Shown here: positions 29,913 to 38,730 of the stretch, in pieces
Numbering within the stretch: the first letter of the stretch is position 1
Layout of the letters: every line of letters starts with the position of its first letter
NCBI GenBank assembly: GCA_026982415.1
Contig: JALSHE010000092.1
Span: forward strand, 1 to 45,728
DNA length: 45,728 nt
From: Robiginitomaculum sp.
GTDB taxonomy: Bacteria > Pseudomonadota > Alphaproteobacteria > Caulobacterales > Maricaulaceae
Reading direction: 5' to 3'
Program-made: the position numbers and the translations under genes
The notes under the pieces: model-generated
What the model saw: the letters and a program-made list of their open reading frames with translations, nothing else
Told to the model about the DNA's origin: nothing
The model's database searches: none

Positions 29913-32735
29913 GTGAAACTGCAAATATTGTTCACTGCGTCAATGGCCGCGCTTTTGCTCGTGGCTTGCGCGCCAAAGAACCAAACCCCACCCGACTTTG
30001 CCCATCAGGCTAGCGATATAAAACCTGACCCTAGCGTGGTTTACGGCAAGTTACCCAATGGGGTTCGCTATGCGGTGATGCACAATGAGACCCCGACCAA
30101 GACGGCAGCTCTTAAGGTGAGAATAAGTTCTGGTTCTTTAAACGAGATAGATGAATTTCGCGGCGGGGCGCATTTCCTGGAGCATATGGCATTTAACGGT
30201 TCTAAAAATATCCCGGAAGGGGAGATGGTCAAAATGCTGGAGCGTAGCGGCTTGGCATTCGGTGCCGACACCAACGCCTATACCAGCTTTGACCAGACAG
30301 TTTATATGCTGAATTTGCCTGATGTAAGCGAAGACATGATCGACGAGACCTTGATGATCATGCGTGAAACGGTAGAAAATCTCACTCTGGACCAAGACGC
30401 TATTGACCGGGAACGGGGTGTTGTTCAGTCGGAAAAACGCCGCCAAGATAGCCCCGGCGTGCGGGCATCTCTCGACCAATTTAAGTTTTTTGCTCAAGGG
30501 TCGCGCCTGTTTGGCCGCATGCCCATTGGTGTTGACGAAACCTTGGAAACCATGAACGCCGATTTGTTTCGTGACTATTACCAAAAGTTTTACCGCCCGG
30601 AAAACACATTTGTCGTCTTGGTCGGCGATATTGAAACCGATTATGCCAGCACCAAAATCGCGGAATATTTTGCTGACTGGCAAGCGGTGGGCGAAGCAGG
30701 CATAGACAAAGACGCTGGCACAACACCGCCGCGCCCCTCCGATATTGGCTATTTCACCGACCCGGAAGTGCAGACCAATATCACCTTGGCAACCATAAAG
30801 CCTTATGAAGATTTCCAGGACAATATCGCCAACCGCAAGCGCGGCTTTATTGAAGGGCTTGGCAACCGTATCCTGAACCGCCGTATTTCGGCTTTGGCAC
30901 AAAAGGCCGATGCCGTCTTTATTTCTGGCGGTGTTGGACGATCTTCGCCGTTCGAAACTATGGAGCAAGCGGCGCTGTCCATGTCGTCGCGACCTGAATA
31001 TTGGAAACAAGCTTTGGCGGTCGGCGAGCAAGAACTGCGCAAGGCCATAAAGTTTGGGTTTACCCAAGCCGAGCTAGACGAGCAATTGGCCAATTCGCGC
31101 AAGTCCATGGAAGTGGCTGTGCAGACCGCAGAAACCCGGCGCACAAATTCCTTGGCGAGTGGTATCCTCAATGGATTTGCCAACGAAAGTGTATTTTCCC
31201 ATCCGTCCTCAAGTCTGGAACGCTTTGCCGTTTACGGCGATGATATTACCCTCGCCGAGGTTTGGGACGCGTTTAAGCAGCAATGGTCAGCGCTCGACAC
31301 GCCTTTACTCTATTTGCAAACCAGCGAAATGCTCGAAAATCCCGAGGTGGAAATCCGCGCCGCCTATGAGGCTAGTTTGGCCATACCTGTCGTCGCTAAT
31401 GCCAAAAAAGATGTCGGGGAGTTTGCCTATACGGATTTCGGCACACCCGGGAAAGTGGTCAGTGAAAGCCGTATCGAGGACGTGGGCGCAGATTTGGTCT
31501 TGTTTGACAATAATGTCATGCTCAATTTCAAACACACGGAATTTGCCAAAGACAGTATCAGCATTTCGGTGCGTATCGGCGACGGTAGCCTGTCCATGCC
31601 GAGCAAAAATGCGGCACTGCGCTATTTAGGGCAAAATGTCATGACCGCAGGCGGGCTGGAAGCCCACAGTGCCGACGAGATCCGCACACTGCTGGCAGGC
31701 AAGGCTGTGGGCGCAGGATTTGGCTTTGGCGCAAAACATTTTTTCATCACGGGCAGCACGGTGCCGTCCGATTTAACCGAACAATTTAATTTAATGGCGG
31801 CGCGGTTGACCGCACCTGGTTACCGCCCCGAAGCTCGGGCGCGGTATAATAAATATATAGAAAGCTGGTATCCGACACTGGATTCGACCCCGGGCGGCGT
31901 AGCCAGCCGTGATGTAGCGCGCTTGCTACATTCGGGTGATCCGCGCTACGGTATCCCGAGCCAAGCTGAACTTTTGGCACCTGCGACCCAGGAAATCCAA
32001 AACTGGCTGTCACCGCATTTGCGCAATGGCCAAATAGAAATCACCGTGATCGGGGATATTGATAAGGCCACGATTGTCGACCAAGTTGCCCGTACATTCG
32101 GTGCTTTGCCTAAGCGCAATACTCATCTTGGTGATTATCCCGGCATGACCAAGCTAACCTTCCCGAAAGGCAAGCGTAAGCCTGTGACCCTGAGCCATTC
32201 TGGCGATGCGAACAGAGCTTTGTTGCAAGTATTTTGGCCTGCGCCGGACGGTAGGGATATGATGGTCAATCGCCGCTTGGGTGTATTGCGCAGTATTTTA
32301 TCCAACCGCCTGACGGACATTATCCGCGAAGATGAAGCCGCCGCATATTCGCCGTCTGCTGGCCGCAGCGGTTCGCGCTTTTATCCGGGTTATGGCTATA
32401 TGTCGGCTTCACTTGGCTTAAAACCTGAAAAAGTAGACGAAATGATAAAAGTCCTTGATAATATTGCCGCAGATTTCCAGACCGGAAATATCAGTGATGA
32501 TGAGTTTTTACGGGCGATAAAGCCTACGCTCGAAGGGCTGGACACTACGCTTGAGAGCAATTCATATTGGGGGCGGGTCATCGCGACGGCGCAAACGGAT
32601 ACATGGGGCGTCGATAATTTTCGGAGCCGCGATGAAGCGTACCAAACTATGACACTAGACGACATCAAACCATTAGCGGCACAAATATTTAAGGCTAAAA
32701 ATGCCTACCGAATACAAATATTACCACAAAATTAA
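29913..32735 (+). CDS. M16 family zinc metalloprotease, lipoprotein
   Basis: 940-residue inverzincin-type protease (pitrilysin/PqqL-like, four M16 domains forming a clam-shell). Seen: lipoprotein signal with lipobox LVAC (Cys about 19), the inverted zinc motif HFLEHMAFNG near 85 with the downstream glutamate helix RERGVVQSEKRR supplying the third ligand, and C-terminal M16 domains (for example SNRLTDIIREDEAAAYSPSAGRS). Anchored in the envelope and expected to degrade peptides of limited size. TAGGAGAA precedes its start codon. Probably co-transcribed with the methyltransferase gene. A second peptidase of another family (M13) occurs elsewhere in the window, so the organism invests in envelope peptide turnover. 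Confidence 0.93.
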   Translation: MKLQILFTASMAALLLVACAPKNQTPPDFAHQASDIKPDPSVVYGKLPNGVRYAVMHNETPTKTAALKVRISSGSLNEIDEFRGGAHFLEHMAFNGSKNIPEGEMVKMLERSGLAFGADTNAYTSFDQTVYMLNLPDVSEDMIDETLMIMRETVENLTLDQDAIDRERGVVQSEKRRQDSPGVRASLDQFKFFAQGSRLFGRMPIGVDETLETMNADLFRDYYQKFYRPENTFVVLVGDIETDYASTKIAEYFADWQAVGEAGIDKDAGTTPPRPSDIGYFTDPEVQTNITLATIKPYEDFQDNIANRKRGFIEGLGNRILNRRISALAQKADAVFISGGVGRSSPFETMEQAALSMSSRPEYWKQALAVGEQELRKAIKFGFTQAELDEQLANSRKSMEVAVQTAETRRTNSLASGILNGFANESVFSHPSSSLERFAVYGDDITLAEVWDAFKQQWSALDTPLLYLQTSEMLENPEVEIRAAYEASLAIPVVANAKKDVGEFAYTDFGTPGKVVSESRIEDVGADLVLFDNNVMLNFKHTEFAKDSISISVRIGDGSLSMPSKNAALRYLGQNVMTAGGLEAHSADEIRTLLAGKAVGAGFGFGAKHFFITGSTVPSDLTEQFNLMAARLTAPGYRPEARARYNKYIESWYPTLDSTPGGVASRDVARLLHSGDPRYGIPSQAELLAPATQEIQNWLSPHLRNGQIEITVIGDIDKATIVDQVARTFGALPKRNTHLGDYPGMTKLTFPKGKRKPVTLSHSGDANRALLQVFWPAPDGRDMMVNRRLGVLRSILSNRLTDIIREDEAAAYSPSAGRSGSRFYPGYGYMSASLGLKPEKVDEMIKVLDNIAADFQTGNISDDEFLRAIKPTLEGLDTTLESNSYWGRVIATAQTDTWGVDNFRSRDEAYQTMTLDDIKPLAAQIFKAKNAYRIQILPQN

Positions 32736-32753
32736 GACGGTTTTCATAGGTAG

Positions 32754-32761
32754 TTAACCAT
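32754..32761 (+). promoter_or_regulatory. CtrA half-site-like TTAACCAT upstream of the TadG-like gene
   Basis: TTAACCAT matches the known CtrA half-site and lies 43 bp upstream of the sigma-54-like -24 element. A single octamer is weak; pilus genes are CtrA targets in Caulobacter, which gives it some context. Confidence 0.25.
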
Positions 32762-32803
32762 AAACATCGCCAAGCCGTCCCTATGCGGGACAGTGTCCGG
32801 TTT

Positions 32804-32819
32804 TGGCACGAGACGTGCA
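32804..32819 (+). promoter_or_regulatory. Sigma-54 (RpoN)-type promoter of the TadG-like gene
   Basis: TGGCACGAGACGTGCA matches the -24/-12 consensus TGGCACG-N4-TTGCA with one mismatch and has the obligatory GG-N10-GC spacing (GG at 32805-32806, GC at 32817-32818). Transcription would start near 32830, about 30 bp upstream of the ATG and its GGAGAC ribosome-binding site. An enhancer-binding activator would be required. Confidence 0.6.
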
Positions 32820-32860
32820 TCGCTCCCTAGCAATTAACGTTGTTGCTAGTGGAGACATGA

Positions 32861-34251
32861 ATGTCCTTTTTTAAAATCTGTAAATTCGATATTATCGCAA
32901 GCTATAAAAAAGATAGCGGTGGTAATATGGCCATCACATTTGCAGTTGCTATGTTAATGGTTCTGGTTGCGGTAGGCGCAGCTGTTGATTTTACTATGGC
33001 ACAAAGTTCACGCGTTAAAATGCAGAACCCGCAGATACGGCTGTATTGGCGGCTGCAAAATCCGGCGAAACTGCGCAGACCGCCTTACTCCGGGTCGCGC
33101 AAGACGTGGTAAATGCCAACAACCAGACCGGACAGTCTCTCACAACAACCCTTAACTTGACAACGGCAGGCCGTGTCCGCGTTAATGTGGCCAGTCAATA
33201 CAATACATTTTTGATGGGTATGTTTGGTCGCCCAACCGTAGATTTAGCTGTGGTCAGCGAAGCACCGCTTGGCTCTAGTGAACCCGTTAATATTGCTCTG
33301 GTCTTGGACACCACGGGTTCTATGCGCGGCACTAAATTAACATCCCTAAAGACGGCAGCAAACAATTTGATCACGCTTTTGGACGGATATGATAATGATA
33401 GCCTCAAAGTGTCCGTTGTGCCGTTCAGCCAATATGTCAATGTCGGCATGTCGCGCCGAAGTGCAAGCTGGATTGACGTTCCCGACAATAGTTCAAGAAC
33501 TGGTGCGGAAGTTTGTCCGACGCGTAGGGATTTAATATCACGCACCAATTGCCGCATGGAAAACCGTACCAGATATAATGACGGCGTGCCGTATACGGTT
33601 AGGGTTCGGGTGTGTGATGATGTATGGGGAGAGCGGTACCGCGATACCTCCCGGCCCTGTTACACACGGACACATAACCGCCGTTGGTATGGGTGTGTTG
33701 GTTCCAGAAATGCGCCTTGGAACGAGCGTGTGGCTTATTCTGGTCGCAAAATTCCTGGACTGATGAACACACGTTGTGGCACCGAAATTCGCCCGCTTAC
33801 GACCAATATGAATACGGTAAAATCAACAATCAACGCACTTACCGCACGCGGCTGGACATATATTCCGTCTGGTATCGCTTGGGGTTGGCGCGCTTTGGAT
33901 ACCAATGAACCATTGACCGAAGCGCGCGGCCCATACGCGGCTAACACTAAAAAAGTTATGATCATTATGACCGATGGTGCCAATACCAGATCCAAAAATG
34001 GAATGGGTCATAATGGCCGCGATGTCGGCAAAGCTAACCGGACCACTGCGGATATGTGTGGCAATGTGAAAGACAGTGACATTGAAATCTATACAATTGC
34101 TTATGACATCACCGACAATGCTACCAAAAATTTGATGCGCAATTGTGCTACGAATGCAGGCATGTATTTCGACGCTTCAAATGCGGCAGAGCTTAATGCA
34201 GCGTTCGAAGAAATAGGTCGCAATCTAATCCGGGTTCGCCTGACTCATTAG
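32861..34251 (+). pseudogene. TadG-like pilus assembly protein with vWA domain, interrupted by a 1-base frameshift
   Basis: Two overlapping frames together encode a TadE/TadG-like protein of about 463 residues. The first (32861 onward) gives the N-terminal pseudopilin-like segment GGNMAITFAVAMLMVLVAVGAAVDFTMAQSSRVKMQN. The second continues with ADTAVLAAAKSGE, the expected family text, so one base is missing at about 33028-33030 (AAC-CC-GCA where AAC-GCC-GCA is expected). Downstream: a vWA domain with MIDAS DTTGSM and MIIMTDGANT, and a cysteine-containing insert. TadG-type proteins are envelope parts of Tad (Flp) pilus systems. The rest of both frames is undamaged, so the break is either recent, programmed, or a sequencing error. 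ATG at 32861 has GGAGAC upstream; an intact upstream sigma-54-like promoter is present. Confidence 0.8.
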
Positions 34252-34257
34252 CGAGTT

Positions 34258-34470
34258 TTATTGTGGGTTGGTTATCGGTGCCATGCCGAGATCGGTAAAA
34301 TAGGCATTGGCATCGAAAGAGAAAGTCTTGGGGAAGAACGGATTGTTTGTAAGGTTATCTTCGACCTTATCCCATGATTTCTTGGCCGCCCAGTCAAAGG
34401 CCGCTAGACCTTTTTTGGTGCGTTCTTCAGCGTCGTTAAAATCTTTGGATATGAGGCTTTTAGGCACACC
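34258..34470 (-). pseudogene. 3' remnant of an unrecognised gene
   Basis: A minus-strand frame encodes about 65 protein-like residues (KDFNDAEERTKKGLAAFDW..., then ...FDANAYFTDLGMAPITNPQ) ending at TAA 34258. Composition and codon use look like a real protein end, but there is no credible start: the only in-frame GTG lies in the junction with the plus-strand remnant. Family not recognised. It faces head-to-head with a 5'-truncated DUF2147 gene at about 34460-34480. Confidence 0.4.
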
Positions 34471-34753
34471 GTGCGGCACGATTGTTTGGGTTGACCCGGC
34501 TCAAGCTGGCTCCGGCACGGATAATAACAACCCAGACCCGGAGCTAAATGGGCAAAGCATTGTCGGCTCCAAAATGATCTGGGGCTTTAGGGCCAAGAAA
34601 GATAAATGGAGCAGCGGTAAGATCTACGATGCCCGCGACGGCAAGACCTATAAATCAAAACTTAAACTCACCGAAGACGGACGACTTGAGGTTAAAGGTT
34701 GTGTCGGGCCGTTTTGTAAAAAACTGGTCTGGAGCCGGGTTGCGGCGAAATAA
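34451..34753 (+). pseudogene. 5'-truncated DUF2147 gene
   Basis: The frame encodes the typical DUF2147 end: GTPCGTIVWVDPAQAG, then TDNNNPDPELNGQSIVGSKMIWGF, KWSSGKIYDARDGKTYKSKLKL and CVGPFCKKLVWSRV. Intact family members start with a signal peptide and about 40 further residues (the WxTxxGxxxVxI strand); here these are missing, and upstream sequence in this frame is antisense to another remnant. An ATG at 34451 could in theory start a 100-residue product, but it would lack the export signal. Read as a pseudogene. Confidence 0.65.
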
Positions 34754-34755
34754 AT

Positions 34756-35553
34756 TTATGGGCGATTTACCTGCGCCGCCGCGCTTAAGTTTTTCACTAA
34801 TGCCAAGGCCGCGTCTTTGCCGTTTTTGTGGAATGCCTCGACTATAGCCGAACCGACGACGACCGCGTCCGCATGTGCTGCCACTTGCGCCGATTGCTCG
34901 GGCGTTTTGATGCCAAAGCCGACAACCACAGGCAAGCCGGAAGCCGTGCGGATACGGTTTACAGCGTCCGATATAGCCGCGTTCTCGCCTTTGGCGGCAC
35001 CCGTAATACCTGCGACCGAAACATAATAAACAAAGCCTTTTGTACCCGCGACAACTGTCGGTAGACGGGCATCGTCTGTGGTCGGGGTGGCGAGGCGGAT
35101 AAGGGCGAGGTCGTGCTGATCGAATGCGGCGCGAAGTTCGCCGTCTTCTTCGGGCGGCAAATCAACAATAATAGCCCCGTCCACGCCAGAATCCTTGGCA
35201 GCGGCAGCAAATTCAGCATAGCCCATATGGTGGATAGGATTGGCATACCCCATGAGAATGATTGGTGTGTCGTCATTGTCTTTGCGAAAATCTGTGGCCA
35301 TATCCAATACCGAACGCACAGTCGTACCAGACTTCAGCGCCCGCAGCCCCGCCAATTCAATCACAGGCCCGTCCGCCGCCGGATCGGTAAACGGCATACC
35401 AAGTTCGATAATATCCACCCCCGCGTCTGGTAGAGCTTTCATCAGCTCCAGGGACGCCGCGTGGCTAGGGTCGCCGCCCATGATATAAGCAACAAAACCG
35501 GACTGGTTAGCGGCGCGGAGGCGGGCGAATGTTTTGTCTATGCGGGTTGTCAT
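34756..35553 (-). CDS. trpA: Tryptophan synthase alpha subunit
   Basis: Cleaves indole-3-glycerol phosphate to indole and glyceraldehyde 3-phosphate; 265-residue TIM barrel working in an alpha2-beta2 complex with TrpB. Seen: [11 protein letters not shown], catalytic Glu50 in [17 protein letters not shown] with Asp61, [26 protein letters not shown], and the phosphate-binding [13 protein letters not shown] region. Its ATG overlaps the trpB stop (ATGA). It is the last gene of trpFBA; the DUF2147 remnant converges on it 2 bp away. accD, common after trpA in relatives, is not here. Confidence 0.96.
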   Translation of the reverse strand: MTTRIDKTFARLRAANQSGFVAYIMGGDPSHAASLELMKALPDAGVDIIELGMPFTDPAADGPVIELAGLRALKSGTTVRSVLDMATDFRKDNDDTPIILMGYANPIHHMGYAEFAAAAKDSGVDGAIIVDLPPEEDGELRAAFDQHDLALIRLATPTTDDARLPTVVAGTKGFVYYVSVAGITGAAKGENAAISDAVNRIRTASGLPVVVGFGIKTPEQSAQVAAHADAVVVGSAIVEAFHKNGKDAALALVKNLSAAAQVNRP

Positions 35554-36743
35554 ATCTCAACCCCCATCAATCCGGCAATCGTGTTTACATCTTTGTCGCC
35601 ACGTCCCGACATGTTCATGATGATTAGGCCGTCCCCGCCCAGTTCTTTGGCTAGGTCCAATGTGCGCGGGAGTGCGTGGGCGGACTCCAGGGCTGGGATA
35701 ATGCCTTCAAGTTTTGTGCAAAGTTGGAAGGCGTTCACGGCCTCGTTGTCCGTGCAAGACACGTATTCGGCGCGGCCTATTTCGTGTAGGTAGGAATGTT
35801 CTGGGCCGATGCCGGGATAGTCTAGGCCGGCGCTGATGGAATGGGCGTCGTTAATCTGGCCGTGTTCGTCTTGCAACAGGTATGTCCGGTTGCCGTGGAG
35901 GATACCCGGTGCGCCGCCCGTGAGGGACGCCGCGTGTTCGTCCGTATCAACGCCGCGCCCGGCGGCTTCGACGCCTATCAGGCGCACATTTTTGTCTTCG
36001 ATAAATTCGTGGAATATGCCCATAGCATTGGAGCCGCCGCCGATGCAGGCCACGACTGCGTCCGGCAATCTGTTCTCGGCCTTGAGGATTTGCGCCTTGG
36101 CTTCACGGCCTATGATGCTTTGGAATTCGCGCACCATTTCGGGGTAGGGGGCAGGGCCTGCCACCGTGCCGATACAGTAAAATGTCTCGGACGCGTGGGT
36201 GACCCAATCCCGTAGAGCATCATTCATAGCGTCTTTGAGGGTGGAGGTACCAGAGGTGACAGAGCGCACTTCTGCGCCCAATAATTTCATGCGAAATACA
36301 TTGGGTTTTTGCCGCTCAATATCCACCGCGCCCATGAAAACTATACAGTCCATACCCAGCCGCGCCGCCATGGTCGCCGTAGCTACGCCGTGTTGTCCCG
36401 CGCCTGTTTCTGCGATAATGCGCTTTTTTCCCATGCGTTTGGCAAGCAGGAGTTGCCCCAGCACATTGTTGATTTTGTGGGCGCCCGTATGGTTGAGGTC
36501 TTCGCGTTTGAGATATATTTTCGCACCTTTTCCGTACTCCGTTAGGCGTTCCGCGAAATAGAGCGGACTAGGGCGGCCAACATAATGTTGTGCAAAATTA
36601 TCAAATTCCGCCCAGAACGAGGGGTCTTTACGGGCTTCTTTATAAGCGGATTCCAGCGCCAGAATGGGTGGCATGAGCGTTTCCGCCACATAGCGCCCGC
36701 CAAAACTGCCAAAGCGTCCGTTTTCGTCTGGGTAATTAGTCAT
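35550..36743 (-). CDS. trpB: Tryptophan synthase beta subunit
   Basis: PLP enzyme joining indole and serine to tryptophan; 397 residues. Seen: [17 protein letters not shown] at the N-terminus, the cofactor lysine Lys90 in [24 protein letters not shown] with the catalytic glutamate region, the phosphate loop [12 protein letters not shown], and [17 protein letters not shown]. Overlaps trpF by 8 bases upstream and trpA by 4 bases downstream, so all three are translationally coupled. Confidence 0.97.
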   Translation of the reverse strand: MTNYPDENGRFGSFGGRYVAETLMPPILALESAYKEARKDPSFWAEFDNFAQHYVGRPSPLYFAERLTEYGKGAKIYLKREDLNHTGAHKINNVLGQLLLAKRMGKKRIIAETGAGQHGVATATMAARLGMDCIVFMGAVDIERQKPNVFRMKLLGAEVRSVTSGTSTLKDAMNDALRDWVTHASETFYCIGTVAGPAPYPEMVREFQSIIGREAKAQILKAENRLPDAVVACIGGGSNAMGIFHEFIEDKNVRLIGVEAAGRGVDTDEHAASLTGGAPGILHGNRTYLLQDEHGQINDAHSISAGLDYPGIGPEHSYLHEIGRAEYVSCTDNEAVNAFQLCTKLEGIIPALESAHALPRTLDLAKELGGDGLIIMNMSGRGDKDVNTIAGLMGVEI

Positions 36744-37371
36744 GTACTGCTTTCATAAACGCACGAATTTTCTCGTGGTCTTTTACGCCGGGTTCCCGCT
36801 CAACACCAGAGGAGACATCGAAAAATTTTATACCTGTGCGCTTTGCCGCAATAATGTTTTGCGGGTTAAGTCCACCTGCCAATATGAGTGGGGTCGAGCA
36901 GGTGAAACCCCGCAATAAATCCCAATCAAAACTAAGCCCATGCCCACCGCGCTGGCTTTCGCCTTTGGGTACTTTGGCGTCGAGCAAGATATAATCAGCA
37001 CACGCTTCATATGCTTTGATGTGTCCGAGGTCTGATCGGTCACGTATGGCGACGGCTTTGATAATCGGTAGCCCGGTCAGGGCTTTGGCTTTACGCACCC
37101 ACTTCGGACTTTCGTCTCCGTGCATTTGCAAAAAATCAGGCTGCATCTGGCTTGCTATGCGCTCTAGTAAACCCTCATCAGCATTAACCGTCACCGCGAC
37201 ACGTTGCGCACACCCAATTGCAGGCCGTGAAATCCGCGCCGCTTCAACTACACTCAACCGCCGCGAACTCTTGGCCTCAACAATAAACCCAAGCATATCC
37301 GCGCCATGCCTTAGTGCCGCTTGCACATCCGTCGGTCGGGTAAGGCCGCATATTTTCACTTGGGTTATCAT
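36736..37371 (-). CDS. trpF: Phosphoribosylanthranilate isomerase
   Basis: Isomerises phosphoribosylanthranilate in tryptophan synthesis; 211-residue TIM barrel. Seen: [15 protein letters not shown] with the catalytic cysteine (Cys8), [22 protein letters not shown], the catalytic aspartate in YILLDAKVP, and [10 protein letters not shown] and [14 protein letters not shown] for phosphate binding. First gene of trpFBA. No trp leader peptide or attenuator was recognised in the short gap to the mscL terminator. Confidence 0.95.
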   Translation of the reverse strand: MITQVKICGLTRPTDVQAALRHGADMLGFIVEAKSSRRLSVVEAARISRPAIGCAQRVAVTVNADEGLLERIASQMQPDFLQMHGDESPKWVRKAKALTGLPIIKAVAIRDRSDLGHIKAYEACADYILLDAKVPKGESQRGGHGLSFDWDLLRGFTCSTPLILAGGLNPQNIIAAKRTGIKFFDVSSGVEREPGVKDHEKIRAFMKAVHD

Positions 37372-37388
37372 ATGGTTGACCCTAACAA

Positions 37389-37416
37389 AAAAAGGGTGCC
37401 TTGCGACACCCTTTTT
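37389..37416 (-). terminator. Intrinsic terminator after mscL (possibly bidirectional)
   Basis: AAAAAGGGTG (37389-37398) and CACCCTTTTT (37407-37416) form a perfect 10-bp stem with an 8-base loop and a T-run on either strand. It lies 20 bp after the mscL stop codon and 18 bp before the trpF start codon, so it separates mscL from the trp genes. Confidence 0.88.
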
Positions 37417-37435
37417 CTTGCATAGTTTGCAAAAT

Positions 37436-37840
37436 TTACTTTTTCAGTAAATCGCGGATTTCTGCGAGTAGCACTTCTTGTGCCGGTGGGGCAGAAGGTG
37501 CTTCTTCTTCTTTTTTCTTGGATTTGTTCATACCTTTGATGATCATGAACATAACGAAGGCAACGATGATGAAAGAAATTAACGCAGTTAGGAAATCGCC
37601 GATATTCATAACAACGGCGTCTTTGATAACTTTGTCGCCTTCCATTACGGCGTCTTTCATAGTGTATTTCATGCTGGCTAAATCAATGCCGCCCATAATC
37701 GGACTGATGGCTGGCATGAAAATACCATCAATAAATGATTTAACAACGGTACCGAATGCGGCACCCATAACAACGCCGACAGCCATGTCGACAAGATTGC
37801 CTTTCATTGCGAAAGACTTAAATTCTGAGATCATACCCAT
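37436..37840 (-). CDS. mscL: Large-conductance mechanosensitive channel
   Basis: Pentameric inner-membrane channel that opens at high membrane tension to release osmolytes; 134 residues. Seen: amphipathic N-terminus (SEFKSFAMKGNLVDMAVGVVMGAAFGTVVKSF, within about 5-37) with the TM1 glycine-rich pore lining, PAISPIMGGID, TM2 NIGDFLTALISFIIVAFVMFMIIK, then a charged linker (KSKKKEEEAP) and the C-terminal helix EVLLAEIRDLLKK. TAGGGG precedes the ATG. It stands between ihfB and trpF, where relatives often have a LapA-domain gene instead. Confidence 0.96.
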   Translation of the reverse strand: MGMISEFKSFAMKGNLVDMAVGVVMGAAFGTVVKSFIDGIFMPAISPIMGGIDLASMKYTMKDAVMEGDKVIKDAVVMNIGDFLTALISFIIVAFVMFMIIKGMNKSKKKEEEAPSAPPAQEVLLAEIRDLLKK

Positions 37841-37960
37841 AATTTTCCCCTAAGGATTAAGTTTATAACGCGCGGATATGACACCAAAAAACGGCTTTCG
37901 TCAATACGGCACATCAAATGGAAAACGCCGTGAAAGCATCAAAATACGCCAAAATTGGCT

Positions 37961-38251
37961 TTATTGTGGGCTGGCGTCGTCGATTTTTTTTGCTAGACCC
38001 TTGGCCGTGCGAAAGAACGGTACGAATTTTTCAGGGATAGCAATAGATTCGCCCGTGCGCGGATTACGAGCGGCGCGGGCTTTGCGCCGGCGCGGTGTGA
38101 AACTGCCAAAGCCGCGCAATTCGACACGGGCGCCAGCTTCAAGGGTCTGGGTGATACTCTCAAAGAATATGGCAACCACCCGCTCGCATTCCTCAGGGCT
38201 GAGGTGCGGGTTTTCGCGTTCCAAGTTTTCTATCAGTTCCGACTTAAGCAT
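37961..38251 (-). CDS. ihfB: Integration host factor beta subunit
   Basis: DNA-bending HU/IHF-family protein, 96 residues. Seen: MLKSELIENLERENPHLSPEECERVV with the IhfB-typical PHL start, VELRGFGSFTPRRRKARAARNPRTGE covering the beta-arm and the intercalating proline segment NP-RTGE, and the IPEKFVPFFRTAKGL end. The VELRGFGSF...FVPFF pattern separates IhfB from HU and IhfA. AAAGGGC lies just upstream of the ATG. IHF often assists sigma-54 promoters. Confidence 0.93.
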   Translation of the reverse strand: MLKSELIENLERENPHLSPEECERVVAIFFESITQTLEAGARVELRGFGSFTPRRRKARAARNPRTGESIAIPEKFVPFFRTAKGLAKKIDDASPQ

Positions 38252-38281
38252 GCCCTTTTATCGCCGTTCATTTGAGTTCAG

Positions 38282-38707
38282 TCAAGGGGTGTTAAGGTCG
38301 AGATTGCTTAATCTGGCAGAAATTTTGTCCCGCGCTGTGCGAAATCGGTCCATAAGCTGGTCTTTGTCCAAATTTGGCGCAGCACTTTTCGTATTTGGCG
38401 CGGGGTCGGGTAGTGGCCAATGCAGGCGCTTGACGGTGGCAGGGACAATGGGGCAGACCTCGTCCGCGCACAAGGTTATGATCAAGTCTACTTTGGCAAG
38501 GTCGATACCATTAACGGATTTGGATGTGTGCGCCGAAAGGTCAATACCATTTTCGGCCATCACCCGCACGGCGTAGGGATTAACCCCGGCGGGTGCAGAG
38601 CCTGCGCTTAGCACAGAAACCCGCTCACCGAACATATCCCGCGCTAAGCCCTCCGCCATTTGCGAGCGGGCGGAGTTTGCGACACAGAGAAACAAGATGG
38701 TTTTCAT
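38282..38707 (-). CDS. arsC: Arsenate reductase of the low-molecular-weight phosphatase type (ArsC)
   Basis: 141-residue LMW protein tyrosine phosphatase-fold protein. Seen: P-loop CVANSARS with nucleophile Cys8, then Cys80 and Cys85 in [10 protein letters not shown], placed like the redox cysteines of thioredoxin-coupled ArsC, and the general-acid region LPDPAP. Three cysteines argue for arsenate reduction rather than plain phosphotyrosine hydrolysis. No arsR or arsenite pump gene is nearby. Stands 23 bp after acnA and 30 bp before ihfB on the same strand; no strong ribosome-binding site. Confidence 0.85.
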   Translation of the reverse strand: MKTILFLCVANSARSQMAEGLARDMFGERVSVLSAGSAPAGVNPYAVRVMAENGIDLSAHTSKSVNGIDLAKVDLIITLCADEVCPIVPATVKRLHWPLPDPAPNTKSAAPNLDKDQLMDRFRTARDKISARLSNLDLNTP

Positions 38708-38730
38708 TGCAGTAATTTGTTGGTCAAAAC

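Noticed and set aside
36736-37388. trp attenuator before trpF
   Set aside because: The only strong hairpin (37389-37416) is the mscL terminator; there is no Trp-codon leader peptide in the 18-bp gap.
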